A stretch of DNA of 64,000 nt, taken from positions 47,416 to 111,415 of the forward strand of contig NZ_JAFGYF010000012.1 of NCBI RefSeq assembly GCF_016921195.1. Direction: 5' to 3'. The position numbers were made by a program, and so were the translations under genes. Shown here one piece after another: positions 41,140 through 49,948 of this stretch (its first letter is position 1; the number at the start of each line of letters is the position of its first letter). Source of the stretch: Cellulosimicrobium cellulans. GTDB lineage: Bacteria; Actinomycetota; Actinomycetes; Actinomycetales; Cellulomonadaceae. The notes beneath the pieces were generated by a model. The model worked only from the letters and a program-made list of their open reading frames with translations. It was not told the origin of the DNA and made no database searches.

Positions 41140-42560
41140 GACGGCACCGCCTCGTGTCGGGTCGCCGCGGCGCGCTCGAGCGACACGCCGAGGTCGGCGG
41201 TCCGCACGACCTGCCCGGTCTCGAGCGAGCGGTTCGCGGCCACACCGACGGCGACGCTGCGCAGGCCGTCGACGTAGCCCGCCGTGCGGGCGAGCGGGTC
41301 CTCGCCCGCACCCCGGAAGACGTCGGCGAGGAGCAGGCGGTCGCCGCCCCCGTGCGAGCCCTCGCCCTCCTCGATGACGACCTCGCGCGCAGGCTCCCAG
41401 TGCCGCTGGACGACGAGCCGCGCGCCGTAGGGTCGCACGTCGCCCGCCCCGGGGTCGTGCGCGGCGCTCGGGTCCACGACCGGGCGGCGCTTGCCGTCGG
41501 GCCCGAGGGCCTCGGCGGCGTGCCCGGACTCGACGTGGGCGCGCTCGACGACGTCGAGCTCGGCCCGGCCGCGCGTGCCGTTGACCGCGACGCGATAGCC
41601 CTCCCAGGGGCTGTGCGCGGTGAGCGAGTAGGTGAGGGTCGCGCCGCGGCGGTAGCCCACGAGCGCGCCGACCGTGTCCTCGATGGTGACGCCGGGCGCG
41701 AACACGTCGCGGTCGCGGACGTAGCCGTCCTCGGCCTCCGCGTCGAGGTAGAGCGCGCGCAGCGTGTCGTCCCCGGCGAGGTCGATGCCGAACGGGTCGT
41801 CCGGCGCGGCGTCGCGCCCGAGGCCGGGGCGTTCCCCCGGGGGGCGCCCGGCGCCGTCGTCGCCGTAGAAGCGGAGGCCGCCGCGTGCGACGACCGTCTC
41901 GGGGACGTCGTCGAGCCACCAGTTGACGAGGTCGAAGTGGTGGCTCGCCTTGTGCACGGCGAGGCCGCCCGACGCGGCCTTGTCGCGGTGCCAGCGGCGG
42001 AAGTAGTCGGCGCCGTGCACGGTGTCGAGCAGCCACTCGAAGTGCACCGAGACGACATCGCCGATCTCGCCGGACGCGATCACGCGCCGCAGCGCGGTGT
42101 TGCGCGGTGAGTACCGGTAGTTGAACGTCACGGTGAGCGTGGCCGAGGAGCGCTCGGCGGCCGCGCGGATGCGCGCCATCCCGGCCGCGTCGGTCGTGAG
42201 CGGCTTCTCGCACACGACGTCGACACCGGCCCCGAGCGCCGCGACGACGTAGTCCGCGTGGGCGTGGTCCGGCGTCGTCACGACGAGCGCGTCCACGGCG
42301 TGCTCGACCAGCATCCGGCCGAGGTCGGACGGCTCGTAGCGCGGCAGCGGCGCGAGCCCCGCGGCCTCGAGGCGACGGTCGTACCAGGCGGCGCGCACCG
42401 GGTTCGGCTCGCACCACGCGACCAGCTGCCCGTCCTCGCGGTGCTCGCCGAGCAGGGCGTCGACGAACATGCGGGCGCGGTGCCCGGTGCCGGCGACGGC
42501 GTAGCGCCGGGGGCGGCGGGTCGTCGGGGCGTCGTTCGGGATGGTGCCGGGGTGGTGCAC
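41136..42560 (-). CDS. Gfo/Idh/MocA-family oxidoreductase
   Basis: NAD(P)-dependent dehydrogenase of 474 residues. Rossmann start YAVAGTGHRARMFVDALLG, then VVTTPDHAHADYVVAALGAG and VCEKPLTTDAAGMARI with the catalytic-site lysine; the C-terminal domain carries HFDLVNWWLDDVPETVVARG with the usual His/Asp. GTG start at 42560, GAGAGGA upstream. It sits between the uronide-type importer and altronate dehydratase, so it probably oxidises or reduces an imported uronic acid derivative. It follows the binding-protein gene after 145 bases. Confidence 0.88.
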   Translation of the reverse strand: MHHPGTIPNDAPTTRRPRRYAVAGTGHRARMFVDALLGEHREDGQLVAWCEPNPVRAAWYDRRLEAAGLAPLPRYEPSDLGRMLVEHAVDALVVTTPDHAHADYVVAALGAGVDVVCEKPLTTDAAGMARIRAAAERSSATLTVTFNYRYSPRNTALRRVIASGEIGDVVSVHFEWLLDTVHGADYFRRWHRDKAASGGLAVHKASHHFDLVNWWLDDVPETVVARGGLRFYGDDGAGRPPGERPGLGRDAAPDDPFGIDLAGDDTLRALYLDAEAEDGYVRDRDVFAPGVTIEDTVGALVGYRRGATLTYSLTAHSPWEGYRVAVNGTRGRAELDVVERAHVESGHAAEALGPDGKRRPVVDPSAAHDPGAGDVRPYGARLVVQRHWEPAREVVIEEGEGSHGGGDRLLLADVFRGAGEDPLARTAGYVDGLRSVAVGVAANRSLETGQVVRTADLGVSLERAAATRHEAVPS

Positions 42561-42705
42561 GGGTCTGCGGTCCTCTCGGGGGTCCTGGGTCGCGGAGCCG
42601 GTTTCGGCGGGTCCGCGTGGGTCGTGCCGGTGCGAGGTCTGGCCGGGCCGGTCCGTGGGGCGACGGACCGGCCCGGCCGGTCAGCGGGGGCGGGACGCCC
42701 AGGGG

Positions 42706-44055
42706 CTACTGCCCGATCGCGGCGCCCACCTCGTCGAGGAACTGCTTCGCCGCGTCCTGCGGCGACTTCTGCTCGAACAGCACCTCGGTGTTGATGCGCT
42801 TGAGGATCTCGACGACGTCGCCGGCGCCCTGCGGCGGGACGGGCGGCCCGTCGACGATGTCGGCGCCGAGCGCCTCGAGGAAGTCGGCGGCCTGCTTGTC
42901 GGCCGGGGGCAGGCTCTCCTTCACCGCCGCGCGCACCTCGGTGTTGGCGGGCAGGCCGCGGTCGGAGAGCATGAGCGCGCCGGCCTCGGGGTCGTTGAGG
43001 AGGAAGTCCACGAACTTCGCGGCCGCCTCGGGGTGCTCGGACGTCTTCGACACCGAGTAGTACATGGCGGGCTTGAAGTACATCCCGGCCCGCTCCCCCT
43101 CGGACTCGCCCGGGAGGCGCAGGAGCTCCAGCTCCCGGCCCGACGCGGTGCTGATGGCGCCGAGCTGGTTGGTCCACCACATGCCCATCGCGCCCTGGTT
43201 GGTCCCGAGGAGCGAACCCTCCGGACCGGCACCCTCGAGCTCGACGGACCGCGCGGCGTCGGGCTGGCCGCCGCCCGCCTGGAGGTCGAGGGAGAGCTGG
43301 AAGAAGTCGGCGACGGTCTCCTCCGAGACGCCGAGCTCGCCCTCCGGCGTGTACAGCGCCTCGCCGCGCTGGCGCGCCAGGATCGACAGACCGGCCTCGT
43401 TGAAGCCGTAGTCCTGCGTGCCGTAGATGCCGTCGGCCGACCCCGCGGTCACCGCGTTCGCGACCTCGACGTAGTCCTCCCACGTCCAGGTGGTGTCGTC
43501 CGGGACCTCGACCCCCGCGTCCGCGAACACCTGCGGGTCGGCGAGCACCGCATAGGCGTTCACACCCGTGGGGATGCCGTAGAGCCCGCCGCCCGTCTCG
43601 CCCGAACCGAGCACCGACTCGTCGATCGAGCCCGTGTCGATGTCGAGCGACCCGAGGTCCGCGAGGACGCCGCGCGAGGCATAGTCGGCGAGGTAGCGCT
43701 CCTCCTGCGTGATGACGTCGGGCGCGTCGCCGGCCGCGACCGAGGTCGCGAGCTTGTCCCAGTACCCTCCCCAGTCGGTGTAGTCGGGGACGACCGTGAT
43801 GTCGGGGTTCTTCTCCTCGAAGAGGTCGATGATCTGCTGCGTCGTCTGGTGGCGGGTGTCCGACCCCCACCACGAGAAGCGGATCTCGACGGGTCCGGAC
43901 TCCTCGGACGAGGACGACTCGTCGCCGCCGCCCGGGTTCGCGACGCCGCCGTCGCCGCTGCAGGCGGTCAGGGCGAGGGCCCCGACGGTCAGTGCGGCGG
44001 CCAGCGCCGCCCGGCGTGCGCCGGGCCGGCGCGAACGGTGGATCGAGGTGTTCAT
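42706..44055 (-). CDS. Sugar ABC transporter substrate-binding lipoprotein
   Basis: Solute-binding protein (family 1) of 449 residues. A basic N-terminus (MNTSIHRSRRPGARR), a hydrophobic stretch and the lipobox LTAC with Cys32 mark a lipoprotein. Then a Ser/Glu-rich linker and IRFSWWGSDTRHQTTQQIID, a segment typical of binding proteins for uronides and plant oligosaccharides. RBS AGGAG. Third gene of the operon after the two permeases. Confidence 0.92.
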   Translation of the reverse strand: MNTSIHRSRRPGARRAALAAALTVGALALTACSGDGGVANPGGGDESSSSEESGPVEIRFSWWGSDTRHQTTQQIIDLFEEKNPDITVVPDYTDWGGYWDKLATSVAAGDAPDVITQEERYLADYASRGVLADLGSLDIDTGSIDESVLGSGETGGGLYGIPTGVNAYAVLADPQVFADAGVEVPDDTTWTWEDYVEVANAVTAGSADGIYGTQDYGFNEAGLSILARQRGEALYTPEGELGVSEETVADFFQLSLDLQAGGGQPDAARSVELEGAGPEGSLLGTNQGAMGMWWTNQLGAISTASGRELELLRLPGESEGERAGMYFKPAMYYSVSKTSEHPEAAAKFVDFLLNDPEAGALMLSDRGLPANTEVRAAVKESLPPADKQAADFLEALGADIVDGPPVPPQGAGDVVEILKRINTEVLFEQKSPQDAAKQFLDEVGAAIGQ

Positions 44056-44155
44056 GACTCTCCTTGTGCGTGACGGGACGTCGTCGTTCTGTCGTGCGGA
44101 GCGGTGCCGGACGGCACCGGGTGGCCCACGGGCGCGTGCCCGCGGGCCGGAGGAG

Positions 44156-45133
44156 CTACTTGATCCCCGTCGTGGCGATGCCCTTGACGAGGTACTTCTG
44201 ACCGAAGAGGAAGACGAGGAACACGGGGATCAGCGAGACGATCGACATGGCGAACATCGGCCCCCACGAGCTCTGGCCCGTGGCGTCGACGAAGGTGCGC
44301 AGCGCGATCGGGACCGTGTACATGTCCGGCTTGGTCAGGAAGATGAGCTGGCTGAAGAAGTCGTTCCAGGTCCAGATGAAGGTGAAGATCGCCGTCGTCG
44401 CGAGCGCCGGGAGCGCGAGCGGCATCATGATGCGCAGGTAGATCCGCCCGTGGCCGCAGCCGTCGAGCCGCGCCGCCTCGTCCAGCTCCTTGGGGATCCC
44501 GCGGAAGAACTGGACCATGAGGAAGATGAAGAACGCGTCGGTCGCGAGCAGCTTCGGCACGATGAGCGGCAGGAACGTGTTGATCCACTCGAGCGAGGAG
44601 AACAGCACGTACTGCGGCACGATCACCACGTGGATCGGCAGCATGATCGACATGAGCATGATCGCGAACCAGACCCCCCGGCCCCGGAACTGCAGCCGGG
44701 CGAACGCGTAGGCGGCGAGCGAGCACGAGACGAGGTTGCCCAGCACCGACCCGAGCACCACGACCGCGGAGTTGAGCAGGTAGTGGCCGAACGGGTGCGT
44801 GAGCGCGTTCCACCCGTCGGTGTAGTTGCCGAGGTCGACCGCGGACGGGATGAGGCCCGGCTCACGGAAGATCAGCGCCGACGGCTTGAACGAGCTCGCG
44901 AGCATCCACAGCAGCGGGTAGAGCATCACGAGCCCGAACGCGATGAGCAGCGCGTGCTTGAGGACGGACCGGACCCGCGCGGACTGCGCACGACGCCGGG
45001 GGCGCGGGGCGGTGGGCGGCGCGTCGGCCGCGAGCTGCGAGAGCGTCGACCGGGAGCGGGAGCCGGGGGCCGCGTCCTCGAGGACGGCGGCGTCGGTGGG
45101 GGTCCCCGTGGCGGGGTGCGCGGTGTCAGTCAT
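44156..45133 (-). CDS. Sugar ABC transporter permease, MalG type
   Basis: Membrane subunit of 325 residues. The N-terminal 60 residues are cytosolic, with an Arg cluster (APRPRRRAQSARVRS); six spans follow, and the EAA loop is DEAARLDGCGHGRIYLRIMM. Its ATG overlaps the stop of the first permease gene by eight bases, so the two are translated together. Confidence 0.92.
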   Translation of the reverse strand: MTDTAHPATGTPTDAAVLEDAAPGSRSRSTLSQLAADAPPTAPRPRRRAQSARVRSVLKHALLIAFGLVMLYPLLWMLASSFKPSALIFREPGLIPSAVDLGNYTDGWNALTHPFGHYLLNSAVVVLGSVLGNLVSCSLAAYAFARLQFRGRGVWFAIMLMSIMLPIHVVIVPQYVLFSSLEWINTFLPLIVPKLLATDAFFIFLMVQFFRGIPKELDEAARLDGCGHGRIYLRIMMPLALPALATTAIFTFIWTWNDFFSQLIFLTKPDMYTVPIALRTFVDATGQSSWGPMFAMSIVSLIPVFLVFLFGQKYLVKGIATTGIK

Positions 45134-46049
45134 CGTAGAAGACCCAGTACTTCGAGGCGAGGAAGTTGACGAACGTCATCCCGCCGATGATCAGGAGCAG
45201 GAACCAGGCCATCGCCGACGCGTAGCCCATCTCGAGCGAGCCGAAGCCCTTGAGGTAGAGGTAGAGCGTGTAGAACATCGTCGAGTCCGCCGGCCCGCCG
45301 GTCCCGCCGCTCACGACGAACGCCTGCGTGAAGGACTGGAACGCGTTGATGAGCTGGAGCACGAGGTTGAAGAAGATGATCGGCGTGAGCATCGGCACCG
45401 TGATCGAGCGGAACTGGCGCCACCGGCCGGCGCCGTCGATCGAGGCCGCCTCGTAGTACATGCGCGGGATCTGGCGCAGCCCGGCGAGGAAGATGATCAT
45501 CGGCGCCCCGAAGGTCCACACGTTGAGGGCGACGAGCGTGCCCAGCGCGTAGTCGGGGTGCGAGACCCAGCCCTGCCCCTCGATCCCGACGAGCGCGAGG
45601 ACCTGGTTGATGAGGCCGTCGGCGCCGAAGACCTGTCGCCACAGGATCGCGATCGCCACGCTCCCGCCGAGCAGGGAGGGCAGGTAGTAGATCGAGCGGT
45701 AGACGGCGAGCCCGCGCAGCCCCTTGTCGAGCAGGAGCGCGAGGCCGAGCGCGGCCGCGAGCTGGAGCGGCACGGAGACGAACACGTACGTGAACGTCAC
45801 CTGCAGCGAGTTGAGCAGCCGCGGGTCCGCGAACATCCGCTCGTAGTTGTCCCACCCGATCCAGCTCGGCGCCTGGAGCAGGTTGTAGTCCGTGAAGGAC
45901 AGGTAGAGCGACGCGACCATCGGGCCCGCCGTGATGAGCGCGAGGCCCACGAACCAGGGGGCGAGGAAGAGCGCCGCTGCCTTCCCGTCCCCCTTCCTGC
46001 GTGCGGGCCGCCGCGTCGCGGTCCCTCGCGCGAGCTCGGTCACCGCCAT
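45126..46049 (-). CDS. Sugar ABC transporter permease, MalF type
   Basis: Membrane subunit of 307 residues, first gene of the operon. Six spans (first at AALFLAPWFVGLALITAGPM) and the EAA loop YEAASIDGAGRWRQFRSI. The ATG at 46049 is preferred over one 13 codons upstream because GAGGAGGG lies at the right distance. Two LacI-type operator palindromes are 85-130 bases upstream, between this operon and the LacI-DUF6807 gene. No ATPase gene is linked. Confidence 0.92.
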   Translation of the reverse strand: MAVTELARGTATRRPARRKGDGKAAALFLAPWFVGLALITAGPMVASLYLSFTDYNLLQAPSWIGWDNYERMFADPRLLNSLQVTFTYVFVSVPLQLAAALGLALLLDKGLRGLAVYRSIYYLPSLLGGSVAIAILWRQVFGADGLINQVLALVGIEGQGWVSHPDYALGTLVALNVWTFGAPMIIFLAGLRQIPRMYYEAASIDGAGRWRQFRSITVPMLTPIIFFNLVLQLINAFQSFTQAFVVSGGTGGPADSTMFYTLYLYLKGFGSLEMGYASAMAWFLLLIIGGMTFVNFLASKYWVFYDD

Positions 46050-46131
46050 GCGAGACCCTCCTCGCACCTCGTGCCGGTCATCCGTCACCCTCCGGTCGTC
46101 GTCGATCGGTAGTCCTGCGTTCCCCCATCGA

Positions 46132-46148
46132 GGGGAAACCGGTTGCTG
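46132..46148. promoter_or_regulatory. LacI-type operator, proximal to the ABC operon
   Basis: Contains the palindrome AACCGGTT (46137-46144) in the context GGGGAAACCGGTTGC. Its centre is 35 bases from that of the second copy at 46168. Confidence 0.75.
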
Positions 46149-46167
46149 GCTGAGGACCGTAGCACAT

Positions 46168-46184
46168 GTGGAACCGGTTTCCCA
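46168..46184. promoter_or_regulatory. LacI-type operator, proximal to the lacI-DUF6807 gene
   Basis: AACCGGTT (46172-46179) in the context GTGGAACCGGTTTCCCA. With the copy at 46132 it forms a pair in a divergent promoter region, so the fusion regulator probably controls both the importer operon and itself. Confidence 0.78.
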
Positions 46185-46290
46185 TGGTGTACGGTCAGGT
46201 CATCGCGCGGCACCGGCCGACCCCGGCGAGCGCGGGCACCATGCAGTCGTGCGTGCCCGCGGCGCGCGAACCACGACTCGAGGGAGAACG

Positions 46291-48270
46291 ATGGCAAGCG
46301 TGAGCACACGGCGAGGCGGGGTGACGATCGCCGACGTGGCGACCGCCGCGGGCGTCTCCCGGGCGACGGTGTCGCGCGTCATGAACGGCCGCGCGACGGT
46401 CGACCCGGAGATCAGCGCGCGCGTCCGCCAGGCGGCCGCCGACCTGAGCTACCGGCCCAGCAACGTCGCGCGGAGCCTGTCGCTCGGGCGGACGAACACC
46501 GTCGCGCTCGTCGTCCCGGACCTGGGCAACCCGGTCTTCCAGCAGATCCTGCGCGGCGTCACCTCCGCGGCCGCCCCGGCCGGGTACCGCGTCCTCGTCG
46601 CGGACACGGCGGAGGACCCCACGGAGGAGGCCGCGATCGCGCTCGAGGCACGGCTGCGCTGCGACGCCCTCGTGCTCGTCTCCCCGCGCATGCCCGCGGC
46701 CGAGCTCGCGCTGCTCGTCCCCGACGTCACCCCCGTCGTGCTCGTCAACCGCGAGCTCGCCCACCCGGGCGAGCCGGCCGTGCCGTCGCTCGTGGTCGAC
46801 TACGCCGAGGCCGCGGCCCAGGTGCTCGAGCACCTGCTGTCCCTCGGCCACCGCCGGGTCGCCTACCTCGCCGGCCCGCCCGGCAGCGCCTCGGACGCGC
46901 TCCGGCGCACGGGGCTGCGCCGCGTGCTCGACCGCACGCCCGACCTCGAGCTGGTCGAGCTCCCCGCCGGGCCCGACATCGCCGCCGGCCACGCCGCCGT
47001 CGACGAGGTCCTCACCGCCCGGCCGACCGCCGTCGTCGCGTTCAACGACCTCGTCGCGTTCGGCCTGCTCGCCGGGCTCAACGAGGCCGGCGTCGCCGTG
47101 CCCAAGGACATGTCCGTCGTCGGCTTCGACGACATCGAGCTCGCCCGCTTCGCCACGCCGTCGCTCACGACCGTTGCCGTGCCGCAGGCCGAGCTCGGCC
47201 GGCACGCCTGGAAGGAGCTCTCGGCCCTGATCGACGACTCCACGCCCGCGTCGCGCACGACCCGATTCGAGCCGCGGCTCGAGGTCCGCGCCACGACGGG
47301 CCCCGTCCCGCGCCAGGTGGCCCGGGCCCGCGTGGCTCCGTCCGCCGAGCCCTCCGGCACGGTCGTCGTCGAGAGCGCCGGGGCCGGGCCGGCCGACCAG
47401 CCCGTGCCTCGGGAGGTCCGCTGGGCTCCCGACGGGGAGGCCGTCGTCCTGCGTGCCGGCGACCTCCGCCTGGCCCGCTACCAGCAGGGCGACCGCATCC
47501 CCGCCGTGCACGCCCCGCGCTCCTACCTGCACCCGGTCCACACCCTCGCCGGCGTCCCGCTCACCGACGCAGGACCCGTCGACCACCGCCACCACTACGG
47601 CGCCTCGATGGCCGTCGCCGACGTCAACGGGACGTCGTACTGGGGCGGACGCACGTTCGTCACCGACGTCGGCCCGACGCTCCTGCCCAACCACGGCCGT
47701 CAGGTGAGCCACGCGCTCGCCGTCGACCCCGTGGAGCAGCACCTGCTGCACGACGGCGTCCGCTGGCACGACGAGCAGGGCGTCCCCCAGCTCGAGGAGG
47801 ACCGCCGTCTCGACGCGTGGATCCTCGACGACGAGTCGTGGGTCCTCGACTGGCGCTCGACCCTGCGCGCCGAGCGCGGCGCGCTCGTCATCGGCTCGCC
47901 CGCGACCAACGGCCGCCCCGGCGCCGGGTACGGCGGCTTCTTCTGGCGCCTGCGCGCGGCCGCGTCGACGAGCGTGCTCAGCGCGCACGGGCGTGGCGAG
48001 GAGAGCGCTCACGGCAGCACGTCCCCGTGGGTCGCGTTCGTGCAGGAGCACCCCTCCCACACCACGACGCTGGTCCTGGTCCAGCAGGGTGAGGCGGTGC
48101 CGTGGTTCCTGCGCGCCTCCGAGTACCCCGGGGCCGGCCCGGCCCTGGCCTGGGACTCGCCCCGCACCGTCCCGGCGGGCGGCACGCTCGAGACGGGCGC
48201 GCGCGCCGTGCTCGTCGACCGCGGGCTCGACCTCGACGAGGCCGCGGCGCTCGCGGAGCGCGTCCGATGA
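46291..48270 (+). CDS. LacI-family regulator fused to a DUF6807 (PmoA-like) domain
   Basis: Unusual 659-residue fusion. Residues 1-340 are a complete LacI repressor: helix-turn-helix VTIADVATAAGVSRATVSRV, hinge YRPSNVARSLSLGRTNT, and effector domain to PRLEVRATTG. After a 35-residue linker, residues about 375-655 form a second domain with HAPRSYLHPVHTLAGVPLTD and HRHHYGASMAVADVNGTSYW, the conserved His-rich block of DUF6807, whose members sit beside Gfo/Idh/MocA dehydrogenases in sugar loci. RBS AGGGAGA. The stop overlaps the next dehydrogenase gene (ATGA). The second domain may be an enzyme or a sensor; neither is proved. Confidence 0.9.
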   Translation: MASVSTRRGGVTIADVATAAGVSRATVSRVMNGRATVDPEISARVRQAAADLSYRPSNVARSLSLGRTNTVALVVPDLGNPVFQQILRGVTSAAAPAGYRVLVADTAEDPTEEAAIALEARLRCDALVLVSPRMPAAELALLVPDVTPVVLVNRELAHPGEPAVPSLVVDYAEAAAQVLEHLLSLGHRRVAYLAGPPGSASDALRRTGLRRVLDRTPDLELVELPAGPDIAAGHAAVDEVLTARPTAVVAFNDLVAFGLLAGLNEAGVAVPKDMSVVGFDDIELARFATPSLTTVAVPQAELGRHAWKELSALIDDSTPASRTTRFEPRLEVRATTGPVPRQVARARVAPSAEPSGTVVVESAGAGPADQPVPREVRWAPDGEAVVLRAGDLRLARYQQGDRIPAVHAPRSYLHPVHTLAGVPLTDAGPVDHRHHYGASMAVADVNGTSYWGGRTFVTDVGPTLLPNHGRQVSHALAVDPVEQHLLHDGVRWHDEQGVPQLEEDRRLDAWILDDESWVLDWRSTLRAERGALVIGSPATNGRPGAGYGGFFWRLRAAASTSVLSAHGRGEESAHGSTSPWVAFVQEHPSHTTTLVLVQQGEAVPWFLRASEYPGAGPALAWDSPRTVPAGGTLETGARAVLVDRGLDLDEAAALAERVR

Positions 48271-49445
48271 GCGGTTCGCCCCGGGCCGACTCCGGGACGA
48301 ACCACGTGCTCGACCGGGCGCAGGCGGCCGTCCCGGTCGCCGTCGTCGGGGTCCACGGCCACGGCGGGTCCCACCTGCGCACGGTCGCCGCGCTCGCGGA
48401 GCAGGGCCGCGTCCGGCTGAGCGCGGTCGTCGACCCGCGCCGCCCCGACGACGCCTCCGCGCCCTGGTTCCCGACGCTGGGCGACCTGCTCTCGTCGTCC
48501 GACGCGGCCGTCCGCCCCGAGGTCGTCGTGATCTCGACCCCGATCCCGACCCACCTCCCGCTCGCGCGCGCCGCGATGGAGGCGGGCGTCGACGTCCTGC
48601 TCGAGAAGCCGACCGCCGCGTCCCTCGCGGAGCACCTCGCGCTCGTCGAGGTGACGGAGCGCACGGGCCGCCGGTGCCAGGTGGGCTTCCAGACCTTCGG
48701 CTCGCACGCGGTGGACGCGGTCGCCGAGCTCGTCGCGGACGGCGAGATCGGTGACCTCGTGGGTATCGGTGCCGTGGGCACGTGGGTGCGGACCGCAGGC
48801 TACTGGCGCCGCGCCCCGTGGGCGGGCCGACGCCGGCTCGACGGGCGCGACGTCGTGGACGGCGTCGTCACCAACCCCCTCGCCCACGCGGTCGCGACCG
48901 CGCTGCGCATCGGCGGCGCCCGCACGGCCGAGGACGTCGCGCACGTCGTGACCGACCTCTGGCGCGCCAACCCGATCGAGTCCGACGACACGTCCTCGCT
49001 GCGCGTCGTCGGGCGCGACGGCCTGCCCTACGGGTTCGGGCTCACGCTCTGCGCGCCCGAGCGCACCCCGGCCCGCGTGCTCGTGCTCGGGACGGACGGC
49101 GAGGTCACGCTCGAGTACGAGCACGACCGCGTGCTCGTCCGCACGCCCCGGGCCCACGTGGAGAAGACGTACGGCCGCACGGGGCTCCTGGAGGACCTCC
49201 TCGCCGCGCGTCGCGACCCGGAGCACCGGCTCGCGTGCGACGTGCGCGACACCGGCGCGTTCATGCGCGTCATGGAGGCCGTGCGGACGGCCGCGGACCC
49301 GCGGCCCCTCGACCCGGCGGCCGTGACCTGGACGGGCGAAGGAGACGACCGCCGCCCCGTCGTCGCCGACGTCGCGCGGTGGTGCGAGGAGGCCGCCCGC
49401 ACGGCCCGGACGTTCTCCGAGCTCGGCGTGCCCTGGACGCGCTGA
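48267..49445 (+). CDS. Gfo/Idh/MocA-family oxidoreductase
   Basis: Dehydrogenase of 392 residues. VAVVGVHGHGGSHLRTVAAL is the nucleotide-binding site (G-x-H-G rather than GxGxxG), then VVVISTPIPTHLPLARAAME and VLLEKPTAASLAEH with the active-site Lys. The C-terminal domain has VTNPLAHAVATALRIGG. The ATG overlaps the fusion-regulator stop by four bases, so this dehydrogenase and the DUF6807 domain are made together and may act on the same compound. Confidence 0.87.
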   Translation: MSGSPRADSGTNHVLDRAQAAVPVAVVGVHGHGGSHLRTVAALAEQGRVRLSAVVDPRRPDDASAPWFPTLGDLLSSSDAAVRPEVVVISTPIPTHLPLARAAMEAGVDVLLEKPTAASLAEHLALVEVTERTGRRCQVGFQTFGSHAVDAVAELVADGEIGDLVGIGAVGTWVRTAGYWRRAPWAGRRRLDGRDVVDGVVTNPLAHAVATALRIGGARTAEDVAHVVTDLWRANPIESDDTSSLRVVGRDGLPYGFGLTLCAPERTPARVLVLGTDGEVTLEYEHDRVLVRTPRAHVEKTYGRTGLLEDLLAARRDPEHRLACDVRDTGAFMRVMEAVRTAADPRPLDPAAVTWTGEGDDRRPVVADVARWCEEAARTARTFSELGVPWTR

Positions 49446-49504
49446 CGGTCCCCGCGTGACGTAGCGTCGGGACGTCCCGCCGTCCCGACGCTGGAGGAAC
49501 CGTC

Positions 49505-49924
49505 GTGTCCCGTCCCCCGCTGCCCGCCCCGCTCGTCGAGCTGCTACGCCGCCCGAACCCCGCCGTCATGGCGACCGTGCGCTCCGACGGCGCGCCCGTC
49601 ACCGCGGCGACCTGGTACCTCTGGGAGGACGACGGCCGCGTCCTCGTCAACCTCGACGAGTCGCGCGTACGCCTCAAGCACCTGCGGAACGACCCGCGCG
49701 TCTCGCTCACCGTCCTCGACGAGAACTGGTACACGCACGTGACGCTCATCGGCCGCGTCACGGAGCTGCGCGCCGACGAGGGTCTGGCCGACATCGACCG
49801 GATCTCGCGCCACTACACGGGGCACGAGTACGCGAACCGGCACAGCCCGCGCGTCAGCGCGTGGTTCGAGGTCGAGCGCTGGTACGGCTGGGGCGAGGCG
49901 AAGACCGCCGCCGGGGACGCGTAG
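49505..49924 (+). CDS. PPOX-class (split beta-barrel) probably F420-dependent enzyme
   Basis: Small flavin- or deazaflavin-binding protein of 139 residues from the pyridoxamine-phosphate-oxidase-like fold. Typical elements: VMATVRSDGAPVTAATWYLW near the start, VLVNLDESRVRLKHLRNDPR and ISRHYTGHEYANRHSP. This pattern (TIGR-type Rv1155 relatives) is common in actinobacteria, where coenzyme F420 is the usual cofactor. GTG start; GGAGGAA six bases upstream. Convergent with uxuA; no functional link to the sugar genes is evident. Confidence 0.82.
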   Translation: MSRPPLPAPLVELLRRPNPAVMATVRSDGAPVTAATWYLWEDDGRVLVNLDESRVRLKHLRNDPRVSLTVLDENWYTHVTLIGRVTELRADEGLADIDRISRHYTGHEYANRHSPRVSAWFEVERWYGWGEAKTAAGDA

Positions 49925-49948
49925 CCCGTTCCCCGACGGCGGTCGCCG

